From positions 29,319 to 93,318 of the forward strand of contig CAZBKM010000012.1 in assembly GCA_964492485.1 (NCBI GenBank): a stretch of DNA of 64,000 nt, given 5' to 3'. The notes beneath the pieces were generated by a model that had not been told where the DNA came from, made no database searches, and saw only the letters and a program-made list of their open reading frames with translations. A program made the position numbers and the translations under genes. This stretch comes from UBA5336 sp964492485. GTDB lineage: Bacteria > Pseudomonadota > Alphaproteobacteria > Caulobacterales > Hyphomonadaceae. This document shows positions 1 through 8,290 of this stretch, piece by piece (positions within the stretch are counted from its first letter, which is position 1; each line of letters begins with the position of its first letter).

Positions 1-434
1 ATCTGCAGGACGACAAGGCGCAGACCTTTGCCGCCTTCGACACGTTCGACCTCTGTGTCCGGGCCATGACCGGCATGGTCGAGACGCTGACCTTCCACCG
101 CGACGCCATGCGTGCGGCCGCTGCCAGGGGGTTCTCGACGGCAACCGATCTGGCTGACTGGCTGGTGCGGGAGCAGGGACTCGCCTTCCGCGAGGCCCAC
201 CACGCGACCGGCCGGCTCGTCGCCGAAGCCGAGGCGAGGGGCGTCGACCTGGTCGATCTGCCGGGCGAAGTGCTTCGGGCCGTCGTGCCGGGGCTGAGCG
301 AGGCCGTGCGCGAGGTCCTTACGGTCGAGCGCTCGGTGGCAAGCCGCGCCTCCTATGGTGGCACGGCCCCTGTTCGCGTTGCCGAACAGGTGGCACAGTG
401 GCAACAGCGTCTAGGCATGGAGTCTCCGACTTGA
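1..434 (+). CDS. argH: argininosuccinate lyase, C-terminal part
   Basis: Last step of arginine synthesis (argininosuccinate to arginine and fumarate), a cytoplasmic homotetramer. The frame is already open at the left edge and contributes 143 codons. It opens with LQDDK, the end of the conserved stretch before the C-terminal helices, and contains FREAHHATGRLV and SYGGTAPVRV, both typical of the ArgH C-terminus. The signature loop with the catalytic serine lies outside the window. The stop codon overlaps the TTG start of the next gene (TTGA), so the two are probably translationally coupled. Confidence 0.93.
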   Translation, partial: LQDDKAQTFAAFDTFDLCVRAMTGMVETLTFHRDAMRAAAARGFSTATDLADWLVREQGLAFREAHHATGRLVAEAEARGVDLVDLPGEVLRAVVPGLSEAVREVLTVERSVASRASYGGTAPVRVAEQVAQWQQRLGMESPT

Positions 435-721
435 CCCGTTTTCGATCGATCACCCTGGCGGGGCTCCTGGCAGTGGGTGCCTGCGGCCTGCCCGGCGACC
501 TGACGCGGCCCGAACCGCTGTTCGGAACGCCCGAGGATCGCCCGGATGCGGAACGCCCCTCGCGTCGGGTGGAGTCCGGGCTCGACACGATTCGCACCGG
601 GGACGAGGGCGATCCAAGGGGCGAAGGCGCCGACCCCTTCGACGACGTCACCACCCCAGGCGCCGAGGCGACGGAGGCGGATACGCCGGACACGGGAGGG
701 GACGAGAATGTCACCGACTAG
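431..721 (+). CDS. small LptM-like lipoprotein
   Basis: A 96-residue lipoprotein. I place the start at TTG 431, which overlaps the argH stop and has GGAG about 8 nt upstream; an ATG at 398 would bury the start inside argH. The N-terminus is basic then hydrophobic and ends in the lipobox LAVGAC. Directly after the lipidated Cys comes CGLPGDL..P, resembling the CGLKGPLY..P of LptM (YifL), a small lipoprotein that assists LptD maturation and is often encoded next to lysA or dapF. The rest is acidic and low-complexity. The position between argH and lysA supports the LptM idea, but the similarity is confined to the first dozen mature residues. Confidence 0.7.
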   Translation: MTRFRSITLAGLLAVGACGLPGDLTRPEPLFGTPEDRPDAERPSRRVESGLDTIRTGDEGDPRGEGADPFDDVTTPGAEATEADTPDTGGDENVTD

Positions 722-986
722 CGCACGTACGACGTGGGCCCGGATCGGGCTGATGGCCTGTCTCGGCGTGCTTGCCGGGTGTGCCCAGGGATCCCAGGCC
801 AAGCCGACGCGCTTGGTCTATGCGTCCCAGCCCTCCCATGGCTGGAACTTTCCGGTGGCGGCCCCGGCGGCCGTGTCGGAGGAGGCAGACGGTCGGCTGA
901 TCAATCCGCTGGGTGGTGAAGTCCCCTCGACCGCGCCTGTGACCGAGGTCAGCGAGCAGCCGCTCGCCGATCTGGCCGACAGCTAG
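708..986 (+). CDS. small lipoprotein of unknown function
   Basis: A 92-residue predicted lipoprotein with a hydrophobic signal ending in LAGC at residue 24. The start ATG at 708 overlaps the previous gene by 14 nt and is preceded by the purine-rich GAGGGGACGAGA. The mature part contains a short conserved-looking segment (LVYASQPSHGWNFPV) and then a Pro/Glu-rich tail. I do not recognise the family. It sits in the argH-lipoprotein-lipoprotein-lysA run with 18 nt before lysA, so it is probably co-transcribed and exported to the outer membrane or periplasm. Confidence 0.72.
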   Translation: MSPTSARTTWARIGLMACLGVLAGCAQGSQAKPTRLVYASQPSHGWNFPVAAPAAVSEEADGRLINPLGGEVPSTAPVTEVSEQPLADLADS

Positions 987-1004
987 GAACGAGCCCGTCC
1001 GCCC

Positions 1005-2270
1005 ATGCACCATTTCCACTATGTCGATGGCCGCCTGTATTGCGAGGACGTGGCGCTGGACACGATCGCCGACGCGGTGGGCACCCCCGTTTATGTCTAC
1101 TCGACCGCCACGCTGAGCCGCCATGCGCGGGTGATTGCGGAAGCCTTTGCGGACATACCGAGCCTGATCGCCTATTCGGTGAAGGCCAACGGGAATCTGG
1201 GCGTGCTCGCGACACTCGCCGCCGAAGGCTGCGGCGCCGACGTGGTGTCCGAGGGCGAGATACGCCGTGCGCTCGCAGCCGGCATTCCGGCGCAGCGGAT
1301 CGTGTTCTCCGGTGTCGGAAAGACCCGCAACGAAATGGCCTTTGCCCTGACGACCGGAATTCATCAATTCAATGTGGAGAGCGCGGCCGAGCTTCAGGCC
1401 CTCTCGGAGGTCGCCTCGGGTCTCGGTCGGCGCGCACCCGTGGCCCTGCGCGTGAACCCCGATGTCGCGGCTGGCGGTCATCCGAACATCTCCACGGGCA
1501 AGGCCGGCGACAAGTTCGGTGTGCCCTGGTCGGAGGCGCCGGCATTGTTTGCCCGCGCGCGGGACCTGCCCGGCGTCGATCCGGTGGGCGTCGACGTGCA
1601 TATCGGCTCGCAGATCGGCGACCTGGCGCCCATGCGGGCGGCGTTCCGGAAGACGGTCGACCTGGCTCGCGGTCTGCGCGCCCAGGGTCTCGACATCACG
1701 CGGATCGACGTGGGGGGTGGCCTTGCGATTCCCTACCGCGAAGGCGACGCGCCGGCCCCGCCGGCGGACTATGCGGCGATGATCAGGGACACCGTCGGAG
1801 ACCTGCCGGTGGAGGTGATCCTCGAACCGGGCCGTGTCATTGCGGGCAATGCCGGCGTTCTGGTCAGCGAGGCCCTGTATCTGAAGGAAGCGCCCGACCG
1901 CACCTTCCTGATCGTGGATGCCGGCATGAACGATCTCATGCGCCCGGCACTCTATGGCGCCTATCACGAGATATGGCCCCTGCGGCAGCCCGACGATGGG
2001 GCACCGCGCGGTCCCGTCGATGTGGTCGGTCCGATCTGCGAGTCGACGGACAAATTCGCCGCCGAGCGTCCGCTGCCGCCCATCTCGCCGGGTGAGCGCA
2101 TCGCGTTCCTCTCTGCAGGGGCGTATGGCGCCGTGCTCTCGTCACAATATAATGCGAGGCCTCTGGTGGCGGAGGTTCTCGTCAATGGCGACAGGTTTGA
2201 CATCGTCCGCCGACGGCCGACCTTCGAGGAAATGCTTTCTCTGGAACGGCGCCCCGATTGGCTGAGCTGA
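1005..2270 (+). CDS. lysA: diaminopimelate decarboxylase
   Basis: Decarboxylates meso-diaminopimelate to L-lysine, the last step of lysine synthesis. A 421-residue fold-type III PLP enzyme with the usual family length. Visible motifs are the PLP lysine in AYSVKAN (K60), the HIGSQ barrel strand, the phosphate-binding GGGL, EPGR, and the CESTD motif that supplies a residue across the dimer interface. The C-terminal beta domain includes SAGAYG and SSQYN. It follows the two lipoprotein genes and overlaps the next gene by 13 nt. lysC, the first enzyme of the pathway, is 20 kb away on the other strand. Confidence 0.97.
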   Translation: MHHFHYVDGRLYCEDVALDTIADAVGTPVYVYSTATLSRHARVIAEAFADIPSLIAYSVKANGNLGVLATLAAEGCGADVVSEGEIRRALAAGIPAQRIVFSGVGKTRNEMAFALTTGIHQFNVESAAELQALSEVASGLGRRAPVALRVNPDVAAGGHPNISTGKAGDKFGVPWSEAPALFARARDLPGVDPVGVDVHIGSQIGDLAPMRAAFRKTVDLARGLRAQGLDITRIDVGGGLAIPYREGDAPAPPADYAAMIRDTVGDLPVEVILEPGRVIAGNAGVLVSEALYLKEAPDRTFLIVDAGMNDLMRPALYGAYHEIWPLRQPDDGAPRGPVDVVGPICESTDKFAAERPLPPISPGERIAFLSAGAYGAVLSSQYNARPLVAEVLVNGDRFDIVRRRPTFEEMLSLERRPDWLS

Positions 2271-4855
2271 GTTCAATCCCCGGACTGACCAGGACGCTGC
2301 GAACGACGCGCGGGCGCTTGATGCGCCTGTCTGTCTGGCGCGCGAGCTGGCCATTTCTGGTCTTCCTTGGCGGATACGTCCTTCTTGCCCTGTCGGGCCT
2401 GCTGGGACAGGCCGACCCGTTCGTGGCGGCCGTGGCGGCGGTGCTGTTCTATCTCGGCGGCGGCGGGCTCGCCTGGCGGGCCTGGCGGCGTTATCGCCCG
2501 CCCGGCAACGCCGAGGCCGTGGCGATACTGGATGCGCAGTCCGACCTTCGCCCGATCGCCAGCCTGATGGACAGGCCCGTTCGGGCCGATCCCGCCTCGG
2601 GCGCACTCTGGGCGGCTCACCAGGCGCGCCTCAGGGCCGCTGCGGACGCGCTGCGCGCGCCTCGGCTTGACGCGGCGTGGCGCCGGGCGGATCCGGCCTG
2701 GCTGCGTGTCCTGCTGCCGGCCATGATCCTGGGTGCCGCCCTCGTGGCGGACGGACGCGCCGGTACCCGGCTGCACGCGGCCCTGGTTCCCGATCTGGGC
2801 GCGCTTGCGGGCGCGGACGATCTGCGCCTGGAGGCCTGGGTCAGTCCGCCGGACTATACGCGGCGTCCGCCTGTCTTCCTCTCGCGCGACGATCGAGAGG
2901 TGACGGTTCCGGAGGGGTCCACGGTCACGGTGCGCGCCTTCGCCCGCAGCGCACCGGATCTGGCGCTTGACGGCGCCGGCCGGCGAACGCGCCACACGAT
3001 GTCGCGGACACCCGATGGCGCGTTCGAAGCGACGGCAGAGGTGCGGGAGTCCGCACGCCTGTCCGTGCGCTGGTGGGGAGAACGGGCAGGCTGGAGCCTC
3101 GACGTAACGGAAGATGCCGAACCGAGGGTGTCGTTCTCCGAGCCGCCGACACGGACCGAGACCGATGGCACGCGTTTCGGCTATGAGGTCTCAGATGACC
3201 ACGGGGTCGATACGCTGGTACTGGAACTGCGCCTGCAGGATCCCCATCCCGCCGATCCCGACGCCCGCGACCGGGTCGCGGTCCCCCTTGCGGATACGGT
3301 TCCGGAGACCGCTTCGGAGACGGCCACGCTGGATCTGACCCGCCATCGCTGGGCCGGGCTCCCGGTCGAGGGGCGTCTGGTTGCCACGGACGCGGCGGGG
3401 CAGGAGGGGAAAAGTGCACCGGTATCGTTCACCTTGCCCGAAAAGCTGTTCCTGCAGCCGCTGGCGCAGGCAGCCCAGGAGGTGCGTGTCACGGTGCTGC
3501 GAGAGCCCCGCGGCTATGGCGACGGGGTGCCCGCGGGTGGCGGTCTGGACGCGGGGGCAGTCAACACGGACAGTTCACGCCGGCTGGCCCATGCCCCCGA
3601 CGGGGTGCACAAGGCTGCGCTGATGCTCGATGCGCTGACCTACGAGGCTGCTGACTATGTGGAGGACTGGTCGGTCTATGCCGGTATGCGCATGGCCCGC
3701 GGCATTCTCGAAACCGCACCCGACAAGGCCGAGGCGGACACGGTGGACTCCCTGCTCTGGTCGGTGGCCCTGAAGGCGGAGCATGGAAGTTCCGCCGACG
3801 CGCTGCGTGCTCTCCTCGCGGCGCGGGAGGCGCTGGAAGACGCGCTTCGCGACGGGGCGTCCGAGGACGAGGTCCGGCGCCTGGCGCAGGCCTTCCAGCA
3901 GGCGGCGAAGGACTATCTGGCGGCGCGGATGGCAGAGGCGCTGGCCCAGGGCTTGCCCGAGCCGGGACCCGGCGAGTCCGCCCAGGCGCAGGACGGTCAG
4001 AGCCTCGGCGGTCAGGACTTTCAGAGCATGCTGGATGCGCTGTCCGATCTGGCGGAGACAGGGGCCGCGGATCAGGCGAGACAGCTTCTCTCCGACATCA
4101 CGAACATGCTTCAGAACCTGCAGTTCCAGCAGGGCGGCGACGGGAATGGCGGCTTTCCGGGCATGCCGGGACAGGATGGCGAGGAGGCCGAGCCCAGCCG
4201 GGAAGAACGCGAAATGGCGGAGGCCCTGGAAGGTCTGTCCGAGCTTCTCCGGCAACAGCGCGAACTGAACGATGATACGCTGGCAGAGCAGCAGGGGCGC
4301 CAGATCGCCCCGGACCCCGGGGGAGAGTCCGGGGCCGCGCCCGGTGGCGGTTCCGGCGCGCTGTCGGAGCGTCAGCGTGGCCTTGCCGGAGAGTCGGGCA
4401 ATCTGGCCGATCCCGACGCGCCCGAGGATGGAACCGGCGCCGGCGCGTCAGGCGACGAGGCGGGAGAAGCGCGTTCCGGTGCGCTCGATGAGGCGGCGCG
4501 TGAACGCCTGAGGACGATCCGGCGCCTCCAGGAAGAGGCGGCCAGTGCGCTTGCCAGGGGAGATGTGCGCCGGGCACGCCAGCTCCAGGAAGAGGCCACC
4601 GAGGCGCTCGGCGAGCTGTCGCGCGCATTTGCCGAAGACCTCGACCGCCTGGAAGCCGCCCGCCAGCGCGGTCAGGGACAAGTCGATCCGTTCGGTCGTC
4701 GGGTGGGCGGCGAGGAGGATGGCGACGTCCGCATCCCGGATGCGGCGGAGCGTCAGCGTGCGAAGGACATACTTGACGAGCTTCGCCGCCGTTTCGATGG
4801 CGCCGAGGACGAGGACGAACGCAACTACCTGGAACGCCTGCTGGACCGCTTCTGA
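2258..4855 (+). CDS. DUF4175 (TIGR02302-type) membrane protein
   Basis: An 865-residue protein of the alphaproteobacterial DUF4175/TIGR02302 family; function unknown. Two hydrophobic segments lie at about residues 31-50 and 55-75, and a third near 146-163. A periplasmic beta-rich region follows (about 190-430), then a long Gln/Glu/Ala-rich helical C-terminus (about 480-865) with repeated FQQ and LQNLQFQQ-like stretches, Gly/Pro-rich linkers and strong coiled-coil character. I use the TTG at 2258, overlapping lysA; the first in-frame ATG (2321) would remove part of the basic N-terminus. Adjacency to lysA is usual for this family. Confidence 0.85.
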   Translation: MAELSSIPGLTRTLRTTRGRLMRLSVWRASWPFLVFLGGYVLLALSGLLGQADPFVAAVAAVLFYLGGGGLAWRAWRRYRPPGNAEAVAILDAQSDLRPIASLMDRPVRADPASGALWAAHQARLRAAADALRAPRLDAAWRRADPAWLRVLLPAMILGAALVADGRAGTRLHAALVPDLGALAGADDLRLEAWVSPPDYTRRPPVFLSRDDREVTVPEGSTVTVRAFARSAPDLALDGAGRRTRHTMSRTPDGAFEATAEVRESARLSVRWWGERAGWSLDVTEDAEPRVSFSEPPTRTETDGTRFGYEVSDDHGVDTLVLELRLQDPHPADPDARDRVAVPLADTVPETASETATLDLTRHRWAGLPVEGRLVATDAAGQEGKSAPVSFTLPEKLFLQPLAQAAQEVRVTVLREPRGYGDGVPAGGGLDAGAVNTDSSRRLAHAPDGVHKAALMLDALTYEAADYVEDWSVYAGMRMARGILETAPDKAEADTVDSLLWSVALKAEHGSSADALRALLAAREALEDALRDGASEDEVRRLAQAFQQAAKDYLAARMAEALAQGLPEPGPGESAQAQDGQSLGGQDFQSMLDALSDLAETGAADQARQLLSDITNMLQNLQFQQGGDGNGGFPGMPGQDGEEAEPSREEREMAEALEGLSELLRQQRELNDDTLAEQQGRQIAPDPGGESGAAPGGGSGALSERQRGLAGESGNLADPDAPEDGTGAGASGDEAGEARSGALDEAARERLRTIRRLQEEAASALARGDVRRARQLQEEATEALGELSRAFAEDLDRLEAARQRGQGQVDPFGRRVGGEEDGDVRIPDAAERQRAKDILDELRRRFDGAEDEDERNYLERLLDRF

Positions 4856-4908
4856 CCGGTGAGCCACCAGGGCATGTTCCGCCCGGTGTCTGCTGACGCC
4901 CTGTAGGG

Positions 4909-4951
4909 TTTTCGCGCGAACTGGGCACCGGTTCGCGTTGAGAAGATGCTC
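4909..4951 (+). repeat. family B palindromic element, copy B1
   Basis: Carries the family B core (GGGCACCGGTTCGCG) 54 nt after the DUF4175 stop. Read with the upstream gene it has the same orientation as every other copy. Its flanking arms pair only partly (GTTTTC against GAGAAG), so this is one of the weaker hairpins. Confidence 0.75.
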
Positions 4952-5011
4952 AAAAAACAAGAACATGGCACATCTTCAATGAGTCTGATCGACCTGAAGA
5001 TGCGGTATAGA
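4936..5011 (+). repeat. spacer segment shared with 48.6 kb (family C)
   Basis: Between B1 and A1 lies a segment with a potential hairpin (GAAGATG at 4942-4948, CATCTTC at 4971-4977). It aligns with 48605-48672: both contain ATGCTCAA, then GGC(A/G)CATCTTCA and TGA(G/C)TCT in the same order and spacing. Only two copies are seen, both joining a B element to an A element. Confidence 0.6.
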
Positions 5012-5108
5012 GAGTTCGGAGCAGACGGACTCGGTTGCGAACGGATCCTTGCGCAAGAACAATGATGTAAAGCGACGGTCTGGAGTGAAGCGAAAGACAG
5101 GCGCTTTA
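5012..5108 (-). repeat. family A dispersed repeat, copy A1
   Basis: An element of about 100 bp, read on the minus strand. It begins TAAAGCGCC, with the TAA serving as the stop codon of bdhA, then forms an imperfect hairpin (AAGCG..GTCT against AGACCGTCGCTT, 13-nt loop). It continues through TTTACATCATTG, TTGCGCAAG and CGTTCGCAACCGAGTCCGT to TCCGAACT. Four other copies occur in the window. It abuts the bdhA 3' end. Confidence 0.9.
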
Positions 5109-5888
5109 CTGGGCGACCCAGCCGCCATCCATGGACAGGATTGCGCCGTTGACCTGGTCCGCATCCGGCGAGCAGAGGAAAGCGGCGAATGCGCCGACCT
5201 GGTCGGCCGTCACGAACTCCTTGGTGGGCTGCGCGGCGAGCAGTACGTCCCGCTTGACCTCGTCCTCGGTCATTCCGCGCGCCTTGGCCGTGTCTGCGAC
5301 CTGATTCTCCACCAGCGGCGTGTAGACGTAGCCGGGACAGATGGCGTTGCAGCGAATGCCGGCTTGAGCCCCCTCAAGAGCGACGGTCTTGGTCAGTCCC
5401 GCAATCCCATGTTTCGCCGCCACATAGGCAGACTTGTAAGGTGAGGCCACGAGGGCATGCGCGCTGGCCGTATTGATGATCCGACCCCAGCCCTTGGCCT
5501 TCATGCCGGGAAGGGCGAGGCGGGTGGTATGAAAGGCGGCTGACAGGTTGAGGGCGATGATCAGATCCCATTTCTCGACGGGAAAGTCCTCGATCGGCGA
5601 GACATGCTGTACCCCGGCATTGTTGACCAGAATGTCCGCGCCACCGAAATCAGTTTCGGCATAGTCCATCAGATCGCCAATCGCTCTCGGGTCGGTCAGA
5701 TCTGCATCGAAGAAGCCGACCTCGACACCATGGGACATGGCCAGGCGGCTGCGAAGCTGCTCGATCTCCTGGGGATCGCCGAACCCGTTGAGGATCACGT
5801 TTGCGCCTGAGGCCGCCATGCGGGTGGCGATCGCCTGACCTATCCCGCTGGTCGATCCCGTGACGAGGGCCGTTTTTCCCGACAGCAT
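5106..5888 (-). CDS. bdhA: D-3-hydroxybutyrate dehydrogenase (SDR)
   Basis: NAD-dependent interconversion of 3-hydroxybutyrate and acetoacetate, part of polyhydroxybutyrate and ketone-body use. The protein is a 260-residue classical short-chain dehydrogenase with TGSTSGIG (10-17), NNAG (89-92), and catalytic Ser142, Tyr155 and Lys159. The substrate-binding set known for bacterial 3-hydroxybutyrate dehydrogenases, Gln94, His144, Lys152 and Gln196, is present at exactly those positions, which makes this assignment much firmer than a generic SDR call. The stop codon lies inside repeat A1. It is a monocistronic, minus-strand gene, convergent with the DUF4175 gene. Confidence 0.94.
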   Translation of the reverse strand: MLSGKTALVTGSTSGIGQAIATRMAASGANVILNGFGDPQEIEQLRSRLAMSHGVEVGFFDADLTDPRAIGDLMDYAETDFGGADILVNNAGVQHVSPIEDFPVEKWDLIIALNLSAAFHTTRLALPGMKAKGWGRIINTASAHALVASPYKSAYVAAKHGIAGLTKTVALEGAQAGIRCNAICPGYVYTPLVENQVADTAKARGMTEDEVKRDVLLAAQPTKEFVTADQVGAFAAFLCSPDADQVNGAILSMDGGWVAQ

Positions 5889-5979
5889 GAGCGTTCTCCT
5901 TGAGGCAGCGGGTCACTCCGAGTAAGCGGGAGCCGAGGCGGCTGTAAATGGGCGCCTCGCAGAAACCGAGAGGTCATGC

Positions 5980-6405
5980 ATGCGCGCCGCCCTTGAAGCC
6001 TTCGTCACCGGCTTCCCGCTCTTCCTCCTCTATACCGGGACCGCGGGCCTGCTTCTGGTCGGAGCCGTCGCCACCTACATCAAGCTGACGCCCTGGCGCG
6101 AACTGGCGCTGGTGAAGAACCGCAACGGGGCTGCAGGCCTTGCGCTGGCGGGCGCCATAGTCGGTCTGGCCATCCCGATCGCTGCCTGCCTGGCAACATC
6201 CGTCTCGCTGGTTGGGCTGGTGATCTGGGGCGTCGTGGCGCTGTTGCTGCAACTGATCGCCTACCGGGTCACGGACCTGCTTCTGCGCGACCTGCCCAAG
6301 CGGATCGAGGAAGATCAGGCGGGACCTGCTGTGGTTCTCGTTGGCGCGAAGCTCGCCTCCGCCATACTTCTTTCGGCAGGGGTCTGGGATCCGATGATGG
6401 CCTAG
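5980..6405 (+). CDS. DUF350 membrane protein
   Basis: A 141-residue polytopic inner-membrane protein with four hydrophobic segments, at about residues 8-30, 49-70, 75-95 and 118-137. The conserved internal pattern YIKLTPWREL..VKNRNGAAGLALAGAIVGLAIP matches the DUF350 family (YjfL-like), whose function is unknown. The ATG at 5980 overlaps an out-of-frame ATG four bases upstream. The gene diverges from bdhA and precedes the membrane-anchored protease by 52 nt, so they may share an envelope-related transcript. Confidence 0.85.
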   Translation: MRAALEAFVTGFPLFLLYTGTAGLLLVGAVATYIKLTPWRELALVKNRNGAAGLALAGAIVGLAIPIAACLATSVSLVGLVIWGVVALLLQLIAYRVTDLLLRDLPKRIEEDQAGPAVVLVGAKLASAILLSAGVWDPMMA

Positions 6406-6457
6406 ACAGCCCCCGGGGACCGCTCGAGCGGACCCGCCACAGAAGGGTCGAGCCTGC

Positions 6458-7282
6458 ATGCGGCTACCGGACTGGATCGTTTATGTCCTCGCGCTGGGCG
6501 TGGTTCTGTTCACGCTGTTTGCCGCAGGCACGCGTGGCATGGACGCGCCCGAACCGCTGCCGGACCATGCAGAGCGTGACGGTCCGACCCTGCCGGAGCC
6601 GTCCATCTTCGATGAGCTGGTCCTCGTCCAGGTTTCCGAGCCGCAGAACGGGATCGGCACCGCCTTCGCCGTCAATCGCAACGGGGACTGGCTGACGGCG
6701 CGCCATGTGGTCGATGGTTGTGACCGGGTCAGCCTGCTTGTGGGCCCCGGCCAGTATGTGCCCGTCCAGTCGATTGCCGTCGACGAGGAGAGCGACCTTG
6801 CACTGGTGCGCACCGGACGCAGCCCGAGAGCGGTGGCCATGGATTTGGCCGGACCCTTGCGGGTCGGCGATTACGGCTACCATGTGGGCTATCCGCAGGG
6901 CCGCCCCGGCGAGGCGGTGGGCAAGCTGCTCGCCCGCTCGCGGATGGTGACGCGGGGCGAACGCCGCAACGAGGAACCGGTCCTGGCCTGGGCAAAGCTC
7001 GGGCGCACGCGCGGGCTGACCGGTCCCCTGTCGGGGATGAGCGGCGGGCCGGTCCTCGACAGCGAGGGGCGGGTTCGCGGCGTCATCGTTGCAGAAAGTC
7101 CGCGCCGGGGCCGCATCTATACCGCCGCGCCGGCCAATGTGGCGGCCTTCCTGGAAGACGAGGGCGTGCGCCCAGACCCGGGCCGCGCGGAACCGATCGA
7201 CGCGCGCGACTATGGCCGCCGTGCCGACGATTTGCGCAACTCGCTTCAGGTGGTGAAGGTGGCGTGCCGCGTGAAGGAGTAA
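6458..7282 (+). CDS. membrane-anchored trypsin-like serine protease
   Basis: A 274-residue S1-type protease domain behind an uncleaved N-terminal anchor (about residues 5-23), so it should act in the periplasm. The triad is readable: His83 in LTARHVV, Asp113 in ESDLALV and Ser195 in GMSGGPVLD. No PDZ domain follows, which separates it from DegP/HtrA. A Cys pair (Cys88 and Cys271) could form a disulfide. The spacing of only 4 nt to pyrF suggests co-transcription, although no functional link is obvious. Confidence 0.85.
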   Translation: MRLPDWIVYVLALGVVLFTLFAAGTRGMDAPEPLPDHAERDGPTLPEPSIFDELVLVQVSEPQNGIGTAFAVNRNGDWLTARHVVDGCDRVSLLVGPGQYVPVQSIAVDEESDLALVRTGRSPRAVAMDLAGPLRVGDYGYHVGYPQGRPGEAVGKLLARSRMVTRGERRNEEPVLAWAKLGRTRGLTGPLSGMSGGPVLDSEGRVRGVIVAESPRRGRIYTAAPANVAAFLEDEGVRPDPGRAEPIDARDYGRRADDLRNSLQVVKVACRVKE

Positions 7283-7286
7283 ACCG

Positions 7287-8171
7287 ATGACCTATTTTGC
7301 CGATCGCCTGATCGAGGGCGTGCGCGAACTGGGCCCGCTCTGCGTCGGGATCGACCCCCATCCCGGCCGCATCCCGGGCCATTTCGGAGGCGACACGCCC
7401 GACGGTATCGCCCGATGGGGCTGCGCCGTTGTGGAGGCCGCCACGCGCCGGGCCGCACTTGTGAAGCCGCAGGTCGGGTTGTTCGAGCGCCATGGTCCCG
7501 CCGGCCTCTCCGCGTTGCGGGAGGTCTGCCGGGCGGCCGCCGATGCCGGCCTGCTCGTCATCGTCGATGCCAAGCGGGGTGACATCGGATCGACCGCGGA
7601 AGGCTATGCCGCCGCCTATCTGGCCGCCGATGCGCCCTTTCCCTGCGATGCGGTGACCGTCAATCCCTATATGGGGCTCGATACGCTGGCACCCTTCCTG
7701 CGCGTGGCACAGGCAAATGGAAGGGGTGTCGCCGTTCTGGCGCGCACATCGAACCCTGGGGCGGCGGATTTTCAGGACATTCAGGTCGAGGGCCTTCCGG
7801 TCTATGCCCGCGTTGCGCGGGAACTGGCACGGCTTGGCGGCGGCCTGACCGGCCGCCATGGCTGGTCGGGATTGATGCTCGTGGTCGGGGCCACGGCCCC
7901 GCACGAGGCCGAGGCGATCCGCCATCTGGCGCCTCGAAACCTATTCCTGGTGCCGGGCTATGGCACCCAGGGCGGGGCCGCGGATGCCGCCGTGGCGAGC
8001 TTTGTGCCCGGACCGCGTGGCCTGGAAGGCGGTGTGGTCAACGCCTCGCGCGCGGTTACCTTTCCCGATGCGGCGCAGGTGGCACGTGACCGGACGGGAT
8101 GGTTCCAGGCGGTCGCCGGGGCGATCGACGCCGCCCAGGCGGACCTGCGGACTGTGGTGCACGCGACGTAA
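7287..8171 (+). CDS. pyrF: orotidine 5'-phosphate decarboxylase (type 2)
   Basis: Makes UMP from OMP, the last step of de novo pyrimidine synthesis. The 294-residue length and the motif DAKRGDIGST, with the catalytic Asp-Lys-Asp arrangement, are those of the longer type 2 (PyrF subfamily 2) enzymes rather than the roughly 230-residue E. coli type. The substrate phosphate loop (LVPGYGTQGG) and a C-terminal VNASRAV are present. It starts 4 nt after the protease gene. Confidence 0.94.
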   Translation: MTYFADRLIEGVRELGPLCVGIDPHPGRIPGHFGGDTPDGIARWGCAVVEAATRRAALVKPQVGLFERHGPAGLSALREVCRAAADAGLLVIVDAKRGDIGSTAEGYAAAYLAADAPFPCDAVTVNPYMGLDTLAPFLRVAQANGRGVAVLARTSNPGAADFQDIQVEGLPVYARVARELARLGGGLTGRHGWSGLMLVVGATAPHEAEAIRHLAPRNLFLVPGYGTQGGAADAAVASFVPGPRGLEGGVVNASRAVTFPDAAQVARDRTGWFQAVAGAIDAAQADLRTVVHAT

Positions 8172-8290
8172 CCCCCGCCAAGGGCGGTCTTCGCCCTCGA
8201 CAATCGGGCGCCTGCCGCTAAGTCTGATCGGGTTGAGGCATACCGCAAGGCGGCGACAGACGGCCAGCGGTCAAAGGGGAGGATCAAGTG

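Noticed and set aside
5049..5104. The repeats share a translatable stretch (NDVKRRSGVKRKTGA) and might encode a peptide
   Set aside because: It appears because the DNA repeat is conserved; start context, frame and ends differ among copies and A5 has changed residues and a duplication, so it is not a coding signal.
6420..6431. CCGCTCGAGCGG palindrome after the DUF350 gene as a terminator
   Set aside because: Perfect 12-bp palindrome, but the 4-base centre leaves a 4-bp stem and there is no U tract.
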